Below are positions 30,820 to 41,200 of a DNA stretch of 48,402 nt, one piece after another. The position numbers and the translations under genes are program-made. The stretch is from SIG701 sp045577175 (GTDB taxonomy: Bacteria; Bacillota; Clostridia; Oscillospirales; CAG-272), in contig JAZNHT010000021.1 in NCBI GenBank assembly GCA_045577175.1, positions 1 to 48,402 on the forward strand, written 5' to 3'. The first letter of the stretch is position 1; each line of letters opens with the position of its first letter. The notes beneath the pieces are model-generated. The model was not told the origin of the DNA, did not search any database, and worked only from the letters and a program-made list of their open reading frames with translations.

Positions 30820-31854
30820 ATGAAAAGCGAAAGTGCAAGCTACAAAGCCGCCGGCGTGGATATCACCGCGGGTTACCGTGCGGTTGAGCTGATGAAATCG
30901 AGCATTAAGCGCACAAAAAACGAAGGCTCCGTGGATGACATCGGCGGATTCGGCGGCATGTTCATCCCCTCCATCGCCGGTATGAAGGAGCCTGTGCTCG
31001 TCTCGGGCACCGACGGCGTCGGCACAAAAATCAAGCTCGCGTTCATGATGGACAAGCATGACACGGTCGGCATCGACTGCGTGGCTATGTGCGTAAACGA
31101 CATCATCTGCTCCGGTGCGAAGCCGCTGTTCTTCCTTGACTACATCGCGTGCGGAAAGAACGTCCCCGAGAAGATCGCCGCGATCGTTTCCGGCGTTGCC
31201 GAGGGCTGTGTGCAGTCCGGCGCGGCACTGATCGGCGGCGAGACAGCGGAGCATCCGGGACTGATGCCCGAGGATGAATACGACCTCGCCGGCTTTGCGG
31301 TCGGTATCGTGGACCGCGAGAAGGTGCTCGACAACAAATCAATCAAGCCGGGTGACGTGATTATCGCGCTCCCGTCCAGCGGCGTGCACTCCAACGGATT
31401 CTCGCTGGTGCGCCGTGCGCTCGATATTGAAAACGCCGATCTGACCTCCCCCCGTGCCGACCTCGGCGGCAAATCCCTCGGCGAGACACTGCTCACGCCG
31501 ACGCGCATTTACGTAAAGGCAGTCCTTGCCCTGATCGAAGCAGTCAAGGTGAAGGGCATCTCTCACATCACGGGCGGCGGATTTTATGAGAACATTCCGC
31601 GCTCCCTGCCCGACGGATGCACCGCGAAGATTGACAAGAGCGCGATCCGCATCCCTGCGATCTTTGACGTGATTGCAAAGGCGGGCAACATCCCCGAGAG
31701 AGACATGTTCAACACGTTCAACATGGGCGTGGGCATGGCGATCATCGTAGCCAAGGAGGACGCGGATAAGGCGATCGAAGTGCTAAAGGCAAACGGTGAG
31801 GACGCGTACCTCATCGGCGAAGTCGTCGCAGGCGACGAGGGCGTGATTCTATGA
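30820..31854 (+). CDS. purM: Phosphoribosylformylglycinamidine cyclo-ligase (AIR synthetase)
   Basis: Closes the imidazole ring of AIR using ATP. The 344 residues match the family. Motifs are SYKAAGVDITAGYRAVELMK at the N terminus, GTDGVGTKIKLAF near 64, the DCVAMCVNDIICSGAKPLFFLDY stretch near 87-110, GGETAEHPGLM near 140, and HITGGGFYENIPRSLP near 250. The start follows GGAAAGGA. It overlaps purN by four bases (ATGA), a common purM-purN arrangement. Confidence 0.97.
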   Translation: MKSESASYKAAGVDITAGYRAVELMKSSIKRTKNEGSVDDIGGFGGMFIPSIAGMKEPVLVSGTDGVGTKIKLAFMMDKHDTVGIDCVAMCVNDIICSGAKPLFFLDYIACGKNVPEKIAAIVSGVAEGCVQSGAALIGGETAEHPGLMPEDEYDLAGFAVGIVDREKVLDNKSIKPGDVIIALPSSGVHSNGFSLVRRALDIENADLTSPRADLGGKSLGETLLTPTRIYVKAVLALIEAVKVKGISHITGGGFYENIPRSLPDGCTAKIDKSAIRIPAIFDVIAKAGNIPERDMFNTFNMGVGMAIIVAKEDADKAIEVLKANGEDAYLIGEVVAGDEGVIL

Positions 31855-32477
31855 AAACACGCATCGCGGTCTTTGTCTCCGGCGGCGGTACGAATCTGCA
31901 GGCACTGATCGATTTTGCCGCGGCGGGCAATCTCCCGAGCGGAGAGATCGCGCTGGTCATTGCCTCCCGTGCGGATGCATACGCGCTGACGAGAGCGGCG
32001 AATGCAGGCATCCCGACGGCGGTTGTTTCCAGAAAGGAATCCGCATCGCAGGAAGCATTTGAGGACGGCATCCTCGCAAAGCTGCGCGAGCACAAAATCG
32101 AGATGATCGTGCTCGCAGGCTTCATGTCGATCCTGTCGGAGTCGTTCACGTCCCGTTTCCCGAAACGGATTCTGAACGTGCATCCGTCGCTTATCCCCGC
32201 GTTCTGCGGCAAGGGATACTACGGACTCAAGGTGCACGAGGAAGCACTCGCGCGCGGCGTGAAAATCACGGGTGCCACGGTGCATTTCGTGAACGAAATC
32301 CCCGACGGCGGCGAGATCATCTTCCAAGGAACGGCACCCGTTCTTGACGGCGATACGCCCGAAATCCTCCAGCGCCGCGTCATGGAAGAGGTGGAGTGGA
32401 AGCTCCTCCCGAAAGCGGCGGAGAAGGTCGCAGGGGATATTCTCGCGGATGAGGATTACCCGAAAATGGAGCTGTAA
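31851..32477 (+). CDS. purN: Phosphoribosylglycinamide formyltransferase
   Basis: Transfers the formyl group of 10-formyl-tetrahydrofolate to GAR, so its substrate is the metabolite whose shortage the upstream riboswitch reports. The 208 residues carry FVSGGGTNLQAL at residues 8-19 (ribonucleotide phosphate site), the catalytic NVHPSLIPAF near 106 with its Asn and His, GATVHFVNEIPDGG near 138 with the catalytic Asp, and a helical C terminus. The start overlaps the purM stop codon. Confidence 0.97.
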   Translation: MKTRIAVFVSGGGTNLQALIDFAAAGNLPSGEIALVIASRADAYALTRAANAGIPTAVVSRKESASQEAFEDGILAKLREHKIEMIVLAGFMSILSESFTSRFPKRILNVHPSLIPAFCGKGYYGLKVHEEALARGVKITGATVHFVNEIPDGGEIIFQGTAPVLDGDTPEILQRRVMEEVEWKLLPKAAEKVAGDILADEDYPKMEL

Positions 32478-32528
32478 GGGGACGCTCTTCTCCCGCAGAG
32501 GAGAAACACCACAACAGCCCGTGTTTTT

Positions 32529-32603
32529 GTAGGGCGGGGCCTTGGTCCCGCCGTTCAAAAAATCAAAGACCGCCGAGGCGGCGGGAGCAAGCCCCCGCCC
32601 TAC
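32529..32603. repeat. Inverted pair of type-C repeats between purN and purB
   Basis: GTAGGGCGGGGCCTTGGTCC continues to CGCC at 32552, and 32577-32603 is its near-exact inverted copy (GGCGGGAGCAAGCCCCCGCC then CTAC), the same as C1 after the fliB-like gene. Transcribed, the pair could form one long hairpin in the 183-base gap. I see nothing else in the gap. Confidence 0.7.
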
Positions 32604-32660
32604 GGAGAACCTTCTCCCCCAGGCGGGCGAAAACTTTTTAACACTCCCAAGGAGATCACC

Positions 32661-34094
32661 ATGTCAGACAATCGTGACAAATATATATCCCCTCTGTCCA
32701 CTCGCTATGCGAGCGCAGAGATGCAGTATGTTTTCTCCGAAAACTTCAAATTCCGCACATGGCGCAAGCTGTGGATCGCGCTTGCCGAGGCGGAAAAAGA
32801 GCTCGGTCTCGCCATCACCGACGAGCAGATCGCGGAGATGAAAGCTCACGCCGAGGACGTAAACTATGACGTCGCCGAGGCACGCGAGGCGATCGTCCGC
32901 CACGACGTAATGTCGCACGTCTACGCCTACGGCGTGCAGTGCCCGACGGCGGCACCGATCATCCATCTCGGTGCGACGTCCTGCTACGTCGGCGACAACA
33001 CGGACGTCATCGCGCTCCGCGAGGCATCCCGCATTATTCTGAAAAAGGCGGCGCAGGTGCTTCGCAATCTGAAGGATTTCGCGCTCAGATACAAGGACAT
33101 GCCTGCGCTGGCATACACGCATCTCCAGCCGGCACAGCTCACCACCGTCGGCAAGCGCGCCACGCTCTGGATGAACGAGCTTTGCATGGACATCGAAAAC
33201 CTTGAGTTCCAGCTCTCGCGCCTCCGTCTGCTCGGATCGAAGGGCACGACGGGCACGCAGGCGAGCTTCATGGAGCTGTTTGAGGGCGACGAGGCAAAGG
33301 TCAAGGCTCTCGAGGACAAAATCGCCGCCGCCATGGATTTCGAGGGATGCGTCCCCGTCTCGGGACAGACGTACTCCCGTAAGGTGGATGCGTATTTCCT
33401 TTCTGTCCTGTCCGGATTTGCGCAGTCCGCGTTCAAATTCGCAAACGATCTCCGTATCCTCCAGTCCTTTGAGGAGATGGAGGAGCCGTTTGAGAAAAAG
33501 CAGATCGGCTCGTCCGCCATGCCGTACAAGCGCAATCCGATGCGCACCGAACGCATCTGCGCTCTCGCACGCTACGTCATCGCCGATTCGGTGAATCCGG
33601 GCATGACGGCAGGCACGCAGTGGTTTGAAAGAACGCTGGACGACAGCGCAAACCGCCGCATCTCCGTTTCCGAGGCGTTCCTCGCAACGGATGCGATTCT
33701 GAACGTGTACATCAACGTCACGGGCGGTCTGGTCGTGTACGATCGCGTGGTCGAGCGCCGCGTGATGGACAAGCTCCCCTTCATGGCAACCGAGGATATT
33801 CTGATGGAATCCGTCAAGCGCGGCGGCAACCGTCAGGAGCTTCACGAGCAGCTTCGCGTGCATTCCCACGCGGCGGCGGCAAAGGTCAAGCTGGAGGGCG
33901 GCGTGAACGATCTGATCGACCGCATTGCCGCAGATGACGCGTTCCCGCTTTCCAAGGACGAAATCCTCGCCCACCTCGATCCGCAGAAGTACGTCGGCCG
34001 CGCCCCGTCGCAGGTCGTTGAATTTGTTGAGGGAATCGTTGATCCGATCCTCGCCCGCTACACGGGCACCGTAACGGCGGAACTCAAAGTCTGA
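32661..34094 (+). CDS. purB: Adenylosuccinate lyase
   Basis: Acts twice in purine synthesis: SAICAR to AICAR, and adenylosuccinate to AMP. The 477 residues belong to the fumarase/aspartase superfamily. The N-terminal part has PLSTRYASAEMQYVFSE. The TSCYVGDNTDVIAL region lies near residue 105, the His-containing YTHLQPAQLTTVGKRA near 153, and the flexible signature loop GSSAMPYKRNPMRTERI, with the catalytic Ser, near 280. The length is at the longer end for PurB, like the eukaryote-type clostridial enzymes. The start follows GGAGAT. Confidence 0.96.
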   Translation: MSDNRDKYISPLSTRYASAEMQYVFSENFKFRTWRKLWIALAEAEKELGLAITDEQIAEMKAHAEDVNYDVAEAREAIVRHDVMSHVYAYGVQCPTAAPIIHLGATSCYVGDNTDVIALREASRIILKKAAQVLRNLKDFALRYKDMPALAYTHLQPAQLTTVGKRATLWMNELCMDIENLEFQLSRLRLLGSKGTTGTQASFMELFEGDEAKVKALEDKIAAAMDFEGCVPVSGQTYSRKVDAYFLSVLSGFAQSAFKFANDLRILQSFEEMEEPFEKKQIGSSAMPYKRNPMRTERICALARYVIADSVNPGMTAGTQWFERTLDDSANRRISVSEAFLATDAILNVYINVTGGLVVYDRVVERRVMDKLPFMATEDILMESVKRGGNRQELHEQLRVHSHAAAAKVKLEGGVNDLIDRIAADDAFPLSKDEILAHLDPQKYVGRAPSQVVEFVEGIVDPILARYTGTVTAELKV

Positions 34095-34125
34095 TACTTA
34101 TTTGATTTATATAAAGGAGCACAAC

Positions 34126-35310
34126 ATGAAAGAATTTGAACTGAAATACGGCTGTAACCCGAATCAGAAGCCGTCAAAAATCTATATGGCAGACGGCTCG
34201 GAGCTTCCGATCGAAATCCTCTCCGGACGCCCGGGATACATCAATTTCCTGGATGCGTTCAACTCCTGGCAGCTCGTCAAGGAGCTGAAGGCGGCTACCG
34301 GTATGGCATGCGCGACCTCGTTCAAGCACGTCAGTCCCACCTCCGCCGCTGTCGGTCTTCCGCTGTCCGATACGCTGAAGAAGGCGTGCTTCGTGGATGA
34401 CGTGGAGGGCCTGGACGATTCCCCCCTCGCCTGCGCATTTGCACGCGCACGCGGCACCGACCGTATGTGCTCCTTCGGCGACTGGATCGCTCTCTCCGAC
34501 GTATGCGACGTGACGACTGCCAACCTCATCAAGCGCGAGGTTTCCGACGGCGTGATCGCCCCCGGCTACACGGACGAGGCTCTGGAGATTCTGAAAACAA
34601 AGCGCAAGGGCAATTATAATATCGTAAAGATCGACGAAAGCTACGTTCCCGCCGAGCAGGAGACGAAGCAGGTCTACGGCATCACGTTCGAGCAGGGACG
34701 CAACAACTTCAAAATCGACGGCGATCTTCTCGCAAATATTGTGACCGCGAACAAAAATCTCCCCGAGAGCGCAAAGCGCGACCTCATCATCGCGCTCATC
34801 ACGCTGAAATACACGCAGTCCAACTCCGTTGCCTATGCCGTGGACGGTCAGGCAATCGGCGTCGGTGCAGGTCAGCAGTCGAGAATCCACTGCACGCGCC
34901 TCGCCGGATCGAAGGCGGACACGTGGTTCCTCCGTCAGCATCCGAAGGTTCTTGCCCTGCCCTTCCTGCCCACGCTCGGCAGACCGGACCGCGACAACGT
35001 CATCGACGGCTACATCAACAAAAATGAAGAGGACGTCACCGCAGACGGCAACTGGCAGAAGTACTTCACCGAGCAGCCCGCACCGCTGACCGCCGAGGAA
35101 GCACGCGCATACCTCGACACGATCACCGGCGTTGCTGTCGGTTCCGATGCATTCTTCCCGTTCTCCGACAACATCGAGCGCGCCAAGAGAAGCGGCGTTT
35201 CCTACATCGCACAGCCGGGCGGCAGTATCCGCGACGATCTCGTCATCGAGTGCTGTGATAAGTACGGTATGGTCATGTCCTTCACCGGCATGCGCCTGTT
35301 CCACCATTGA
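34126..35310 (+). CDS. Stand-alone AICAR formyltransferase
   Basis: Catalyses formylation of AICAR to FAICAR with 10-formyl-tetrahydrofolate. It corresponds to the C-terminal half of PurH only: 394 residues with MKEFELKYGCNPNQKPSKIY, the catalytic SFKHVSPTSAAVGLP near 65 (Lys and His), YTQSNSVAYAVDGQAIGVGAGQQSRIHCTRLAG near 230, and DAFFPFSDNIERAKRSGVSYIAQPGGSIRDD near 345. The MGS-like IMP cyclohydrolase domain is absent, so a separate cyclohydrolase (PurO-like or other) must act; none is in the window. The start was set at the ATG of MKEFELKYG after AAGGAG; an ATG eight codons earlier lacks one. AICAR (ZMP) used here is also the precursor of the riboswitch ligand. Confidence 0.94.
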   Translation: MKEFELKYGCNPNQKPSKIYMADGSELPIEILSGRPGYINFLDAFNSWQLVKELKAATGMACATSFKHVSPTSAAVGLPLSDTLKKACFVDDVEGLDDSPLACAFARARGTDRMCSFGDWIALSDVCDVTTANLIKREVSDGVIAPGYTDEALEILKTKRKGNYNIVKIDESYVPAEQETKQVYGITFEQGRNNFKIDGDLLANIVTANKNLPESAKRDLIIALITLKYTQSNSVAYAVDGQAIGVGAGQQSRIHCTRLAGSKADTWFLRQHPKVLALPFLPTLGRPDRDNVIDGYINKNEEDVTADGNWQKYFTEQPAPLTAEEARAYLDTITGVAVGSDAFFPFSDNIERAKRSGVSYIAQPGGSIRDDLVIECCDKYGMVMSFTGMRLFHH

Positions 35311-35331
35311 GAAAACTCCCGAAAAGGGGGT

Positions 35332-35352
35332 GCAGGGGGCAAAGCCCCCTGC
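35332..35352 (+). repeat. GC-rich hairpin in the gap before glyA
   Basis: GCAGGGGGC pairs with GCCCCCTGC around AAA. No T run follows, so it is more likely a repeat remnant or mRNA-stability element than a terminator. It lies in the 162-base gap between the AICAR formyltransferase gene and glyA. Confidence 0.5.
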
Positions 35353-35472
35353 GAAAACCGTTCTCCCGCGCGGCAGAATTTCGCCGACAGGAGAAAAAAC
35401 GCCCTCCGCGCGGAATTACGTCGCGTTGGACGGAAAGAACTGTGTAATATAAAAATTCAAAGGAGATTTCCC

Positions 35473-36708
35473 ATGTTTTTCGATAAACTTGCTGAATTTG
35501 ATTCCGAGGTCTATGCCGCGTGCAACGAGGAGCTGACCCGCCAGAAGCACAACATTGAACTGATCGCCTCCGAGAACATCGTGTCCGAGGCAGTCCTGCT
35601 TGCCGCAGGCAGCGTTCTCACAAACAAATACGCCGAGGGCTATCCGTCCAAGCGCTACTACGGCGGATGCTACGCCGTTGACGTTGTCGAGGACATCGCC
35701 CGTGAGCGCGCAAAGAAGCTGTTCGGTGCCGAGCACGCAAACGTGCAGCCGCACTCCGGCGCCTCTGCAAACCTCGCCGTTTTCTTCGCATTCCTCCAGC
35801 CCGGCGACACCGTAATGGGCATGAACCTCGCCCACGGCGGTCACCTCTCCCACGGCTCGCCCGTAAATATTTCCGGTAAGTATTTCAACATCGTCCCCTA
35901 CGGCGTGGATGACGACACCCAGCGCATCGACTACGACAAGATGCGCGAGATCGCCCTCGACTGCAAGCCGAAGATGATCGTTGTCGGCGCATCCGCGTAC
36001 TCCCGCACGATCGACTTCGCACGCTGCCGCGAGATCGCCGATGAGGTGGGTGCGATCCTCATGGTGGATATGGCGCATATCGCCGGTCTTGTCGCCGCAG
36101 GCGTGCATCCGTCCCCCGTTCCGTATGCGGATGTTGTCACCACCACCACGCACAAGACGCTCCGCGGTCCGCGCGGCGGATTGATCCTCTGCCGTGAGCA
36201 GTATGCAAAGCAGATCGACAAGGCAATCTTCCCGGGTGTGCAGGGCGGTCCGCTTATGCACATCATCGCGGCGAAGGCTGTTGCATTGGGCGAGGCTCTG
36301 AAGCCGGAGTTCAAGGCATATCAGGAGCAGGTTGCAAAGAACGCGTCCGTTCTCGCAGAGGCGCTCCTTGCCGAAGGCTTCAATATCGTCTCCGGCGGCA
36401 CGGATAACCACCTCATGCTCGTCGATCTCCGCCCGATGAACATCACGGGCAAGGAGCTTGAGCACCGTCTGGACGAGGTCCACATCACGGCGAACAAAAA
36501 CGCAATCCCGAACGATCCCGAAAGCCCGTTCGTCACCAGCGGTATCCGTCTCGGCACGCCTGCCGTGACCTCCCGCGGCTTCGGTGAGGACGAGATGCGC
36601 CGGATCGCAAAATGGATCAAGGCCGTCTGCGTCGATTTTGAAAATCAGAAGGACAAAATCTCCGCAGAAGTCCAGGCTCTCTGCGAAAAATTCCCGATTT
36701 ACGGTTAA
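35473..36708 (+). CDS. glyA: Serine hydroxymethyltransferase
   Basis: PLP enzyme converting serine and tetrahydrofolate to glycine and 5,10-methylene-tetrahydrofolate. Both products feed purine synthesis: glycine into PurD and one-carbon units into PurN and the AICAR formyltransferase. The 411 residues are typical. Motifs are HNIELIASENIVSEAV near residue 26, NKYAEGYPSKRYYGGCYAVD near 52, VDMAHIAGLVAAGVHPSP near 198, and the PLP Lys in VTTTTHKTLRGPRGG near 225. The start follows AAAGGAG. Its place inside a purine operon is functional, since it is thereby under the ZTP riboswitch. Confidence 0.97.
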   Translation: MFFDKLAEFDSEVYAACNEELTRQKHNIELIASENIVSEAVLLAAGSVLTNKYAEGYPSKRYYGGCYAVDVVEDIARERAKKLFGAEHANVQPHSGASANLAVFFAFLQPGDTVMGMNLAHGGHLSHGSPVNISGKYFNIVPYGVDDDTQRIDYDKMREIALDCKPKMIVVGASAYSRTIDFARCREIADEVGAILMVDMAHIAGLVAAGVHPSPVPYADVVTTTTHKTLRGPRGGLILCREQYAKQIDKAIFPGVQGGPLMHIIAAKAVALGEALKPEFKAYQEQVAKNASVLAEALLAEGFNIVSGGTDNHLMLVDLRPMNITGKELEHRLDEVHITANKNAIPNDPESPFVTSGIRLGTPAVTSRGFGEDEMRRIAKWIKAVCVDFENQKDKISAEVQALCEKFPIYG

Positions 36709-36912
36709 GGGGACGCGATGTGGGGGATTTTTGAAAAAATCCCCGCGAGGTTGCTTGCAACCTCGACGCACATGACGCCCGACTTTTGGCGGCATGTGCA
36801 ACCCCCAGCAAAAACCTTTTGGGTAAAATAAAATTAAGTATTTCCCCCTATTAAAAGTTTTGGTCGAGCTTTTTCAAAAGCTCGCGGGGTGCGGGGCGGA
36901 GCCCCGTCGTCT
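36709..36912 (+). repeat. Cluster of palindromes between glyA and purD
   Basis: Four hairpins fill this 221-base gap: GGGGATTTTT/AAAAATCCCC (36723-36744), GAGGTTGC/GCAACCTC (36747-36764), CGAGCTTTT/AAAAGCTCG near 36865-36884, and GGGGC/GCCCC near 36893-36905. The AAAAGTTTTGGTCGAGC part resembles intergenic repeats I recall from other Clostridia. No gene is seen. Confidence 0.6.
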
Positions 36913-36929
36913 TCCCATCGGAGGTACAT

Positions 36930-38210
36930 ATGAAAACAGACATTCTCGTAGTTGGCGGCGGCGGCCGCGAACACGCTATCATCAGAAAGCTGAAGCAGAG
37001 TCCCGACGCGGGTGTGATCTACGCCCTGCCGGGCAACGGCGGCATCGCCGAGGACGCTGTGTGCGTTCCCGAGATCGGCGCCAAGGAAATTGAGAAAATC
37101 GTCGCATTCGCGAAGGAGAAAGCCGTCGGCTTCGCCGTGGTCGCACCGGACGATCCGCTCGTCCTCGGCTGTGCGGATGCACTCCGCAAAATCGGTATCC
37201 CCACGTTCGGTCCGAGCAAGGCGGCCGCGGAGATTGAGGGAAGCAAGGTCTTCTCCAAGCGGCTCATGGAGAAATACGGCATCCCCACCGCAAAGTGCGC
37301 CATCTTCTCCGACATGAAGGAAGCCATGGATTACGTCTCCGACTGCCCGATCCCGACCGTTGTCAAGGCGGACGGTCTCGCGCTCGGCAAGGGTGTGCTG
37401 ATCGCCATGACGCGCGAGGAGGCAAAGGACGCCGTCCGCACGATCATGGAGGATCGCGTGTTCGGCGAAAGCGGCTCGCGTATTGTTATTGAAGAATTTC
37501 TCACCGGTCCCGAGGTGTCCGTCCTCTCGTTCACCGACGGCAAAACGGTCGTGCCGATGGTATCCTCCATGGATCACAAGCGCATCGGCGACGGCGATAC
37601 CGGCTTGAACACGGGCGGCATGGGCACCATCGCCCCGAACCCGTACTACACCGATGAGATCGCAAAAGAGTGTATGGAGACGATCTTCAAACCGACGATC
37701 AATGCGATGCAGGAGGAAGGACGTCCGTTCTCCGGCTGCCTCTATTTCGGACTGATGCTCACCCCCGACGGACCGAAGGTCATCGAGTACAACTGCCGCT
37801 TCGGCGATCCCGAAACGCAGGTTGTGTTGCCGCTTCTCGAAAGCGATCTGCTTGAAATCATGCGTGCGTGCGACAGCGGCACGCTGACGGAGGATATGGT
37901 GAAATTCTCAAAGGGCGCGGCGGCGTGCATCGTCCTTGCGTCCAAGGGATACCCCGAAAAATACGAAAGCGGCTTCGCCATCACGAAGGATGCGGATTTC
38001 GCCGCCGAAATGTACGTCGCAGGCGCGAAGAAAGCCGAAAACGGCGATCTCGTCACCGCAGGCGGACGCGTGCTCGGTGTTGTATCGACCGCGCCGACTT
38101 TGAAGGATGCCCTCGCTCTCGCGTACGCAAACACGGCGAAGGTGCATTTTGACGGCGCGTACTGCCGCAGTGACATCGGCAAGCGTGCCCTGAACGCCCC
38201 CGTGAAGTAA
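36930..38210 (+). CDS. purD: Phosphoribosylamine-glycine ligase (GAR synthetase)
   Basis: Joins phosphoribosylamine, the unstable product of PurF, to glycine, using ATP. The 426 residues form an ATP-grasp enzyme. Motifs are ILVVGGGGREHAIIRKLKQS at the N terminus, SKVFSKRLMEKYGIPTA near 107, PTVVKADGLALGKGVLIA near 138, DTGLNTGGMGTIAPNPY near 225, and IEYNCRFGDPETQVVLPLL near 286. The start follows GGAGG. purL begins 27 bases downstream. Confidence 0.97.
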   Translation: MKTDILVVGGGGREHAIIRKLKQSPDAGVIYALPGNGGIAEDAVCVPEIGAKEIEKIVAFAKEKAVGFAVVAPDDPLVLGCADALRKIGIPTFGPSKAAAEIEGSKVFSKRLMEKYGIPTAKCAIFSDMKEAMDYVSDCPIPTVVKADGLALGKGVLIAMTREEAKDAVRTIMEDRVFGESGSRIVIEEFLTGPEVSVLSFTDGKTVVPMVSSMDHKRIGDGDTGLNTGGMGTIAPNPYYTDEIAKECMETIFKPTINAMQEEGRPFSGCLYFGLMLTPDGPKVIEYNCRFGDPETQVVLPLLESDLLEIMRACDSGTLTEDMVKFSKGAAACIVLASKGYPEKYESGFAITKDADFAAEMYVAGAKKAENGDLVTAGGRVLGVVSTAPTLKDALALAYANTAKVHFDGAYCRSDIGKRALNAPVK

Positions 38211-38237
38211 ATTCCATTTTCCTAAAGGAAGGTTACT

Positions 38238-41200
38238 ATGGTATACAGAATATTTGTTGAAAAGAAGCCCGAGCTTGCGCATGAGGCGCGTGCGCTGAAG
38301 GAGGACATCCGTTCCTTGCTTCTGATCCCGTCTGTGACGGGCGTGCGCGTTCTGAACCGCTACGATGTGGAGGGTATCTCCCCCGATCTGTTTGAAAGAA
38401 GCCGCGGCACCGTGTTCTCCGAGCCCCAGCTCGATATTGTGACCGAGACGCTCACCGCAAACGAAGGTGATACCGTGTTCGCGGTCGAATTTCTCCCCGG
38501 TCAGTTCAACCAGCGTGCGGATTCCGCCGCGCAGTGCGTACAGCTCCTCTCGCAGGGAGACCGTCCGCTTGTTGCAACCGCAAAGGTGTACGTCCTCACG
38601 GGCGATATTTCCGCCGATGAGCTCGCCGCGATCAAGAAGCACGTCATAAACCCCGTGGAATCCCGCGAGGCATCGCTTGCGGAAAAGGAAACGCTCGCCG
38701 AGGAGTATCCCGCACCGGCGGATGTCGCCATTCTTGACGGATTTACGAAGCTCGACCGCGACGGTCTTGCCGATTTCGTGAAGAAATACGGTCTCGCCAT
38801 GGACGTGGACGATGCCGCCTTCTGCCGCGAGTATTTTGAAAAGGAAGGGCGCGACCCGTCCATCACCGAGATCCGCATGATCGACACCTATTGGAGCGAT
38901 CACTGCCGTCACACGACGTTCCTCACCACGATTGACAGCGTGAAGTTTGACAATCCCGCTGCCGCCGCCGCATGGGATCGCTATCTCGAAGCGAGAAAAT
39001 CCCTCGGCAGAACAAAGCCGATCAACTTCATGGACATCGCCACCATCGGCACGAAGATGCTGAAAAAGGCAGGCAAGGTCACAAAGCTCGACGAGAGCGA
39101 GGAGATCAACGCCTGCACGGTGAAGATCACCGTAAACCATGACGGCAAGGACGAGGACTGGCTCCTCCTCTTCAAAAACGAGACGCACAACCACCCGACG
39201 GAGATCGAGCCGTTCGGCGGTGCGGCAACCTGTATCGGCGGCGCGATCCGCGATCCGCTTTCCGGACGCTCCTACGTCTACGCCGCAATGCGCGTGACCG
39301 GCGCGGCTGACCCGACCGTTCCCGTATCCGAAACCTTGCCCGGCAAGCTGCCGCAGAGAAAGATCGTCACGACGGCGGCGGCAGGCTACTCCTCCTACGG
39401 CAACCAGATCGGTCTTGCTACCGGCATGGTCGATGAAATCTATCACCCCGGCTACGCCGCAAAGCGCATGGAGATCGGTGCCGTTATCGCCGCCGCTCCT
39501 GCGGAGAACGTGCGCCGCGAGTGCCCCGAGGCAGGCGACATCGTAATCCTGCTCGGCGGACGCACGGGACGTGACGGATGCGGCGGTGCCACCGGCTCGT
39601 CGAAATCCCACACGGAGGAATCCCTTACAAGCTGCGGTGCCGAGGTACAAAAGGGCAACGCGCCCGAGGAGAGAAAGCTCCAAAGACTGTTCAGAAATAA
39701 AGCGGCATCCCGTCTCATCAAGCGCTGCAACGACTTCGGCGCAGGCGGTGTTTCCGTTGCCATCGGCGAGCTTGCCGACGGTCTGAAAATTAACCTGGAC
39801 GCCGTTCCGAAGAAGTACGAGGGGCTTGACGGCACCGAGCTTGCGATCAGCGAATCGCAGGAGAGAATGGCTGTCGTTGTCGAAAAGAAGGATGCCGAAG
39901 CGTTCTGCGCCCTCGCGGCAGAGGAGAATCTCGAAGCGACGATTGTTGCCGAGGTCACCGATGACGCACGCCTGACGATGTTCTGGCGCGGCAACAAGAT
40001 CGTGGACATCTCTCGCGAATTTCTCAATTCCAACGGTGCAGAGAAGCACATCACGATCGAAACGGCGGCTCCGACGGCTGATACGGCGGCGGCTTTCACC
40101 GATTTTGCGGACGGATACAAGGCACTCGCAAAAGATCTGAACATCTGCTCCAAGCGCGGTCTGTCCGAGACGTTTGACTCCACGATCGGTGCCGGCACCG
40201 TTTTGATGCCGTTCGGCGGCAAAAACCAGCGCACGCCGATTCAGGCGATGGTGCATAAAATCTCCGTCGAGCACGGCGACACCGATACATGCTCGTACAT
40301 GAGCTGGGGCTACAATCCCGTCATCACAAGCGCGGATCCGTACAAGGGCGCGTATCTCGCCGTTGTCGAATCGGTGGCAAAGCTGATCGCCACGGGCGCG
40401 TCCCGTGAGGACACCTACCTCACCTTCCAGGAATATTTTGAAAAGCCCGGCCGCGATCCGAAGAGATGGGGCAAGCCGCTTGCCGCCCTGCTCGGCTCGC
40501 TCGACGCACAGCTTGATCTCGGCATCGCCTCCATCGGCGGTAAGGATTCCATGAGCGGCTCGTTTGAAAAGCTCGACGTGCCGCCGACGCTCGTTTCCTT
40601 CGCCGTTACGACGGGCAAGACGGGCGAGGTCATCACAAACGATTTCAAGGCGGCAGGACACCGCGTGGCTGTCTTTGCGCCCGAAATCGGTGAAAACGGA
40701 CTGCCGAAGGCGGACTCTCTGCTCGCTCTGTTTGACAAGATCACGTCCCTCATGCGCGAGGGCAAAATTTACGCCGCATACACGCCCACCTACGGCGGTA
40801 TTGCGGAGGCTGTTTACAAGATGGCAATCGGCAACGGTCTCGGATTTGCATACGATGCCGCGTGGTCTCTTGAGGAAATCTTCTCGCACGCCTACGGCGC
40901 ATTCGTCTGCGAAATGGCGGACGGCGTGAGCGACGGCAGAACGCTCGGCACGATTACGGCGGACGGCGCGTTCACCTACGGCGCATCCTCTGTGACGACC
41001 GCCGAACTGGACGCGGCATATGAGGCAAAGCTCGAGAAGGTATATCCGTGCAACATCAAGCACGAAAAGAAGGACATCCCTGCGTATGCGTTCAGCGCAA
41101 AGGAGCGTGTGGCTCCGGCTGTGAAGGGCGCAAAGCCGCGTGTGCTGATCCCCGTATTCCCCGGCACGAACTGCGAGTACGATTCCGCGAAGGCGGTCGA

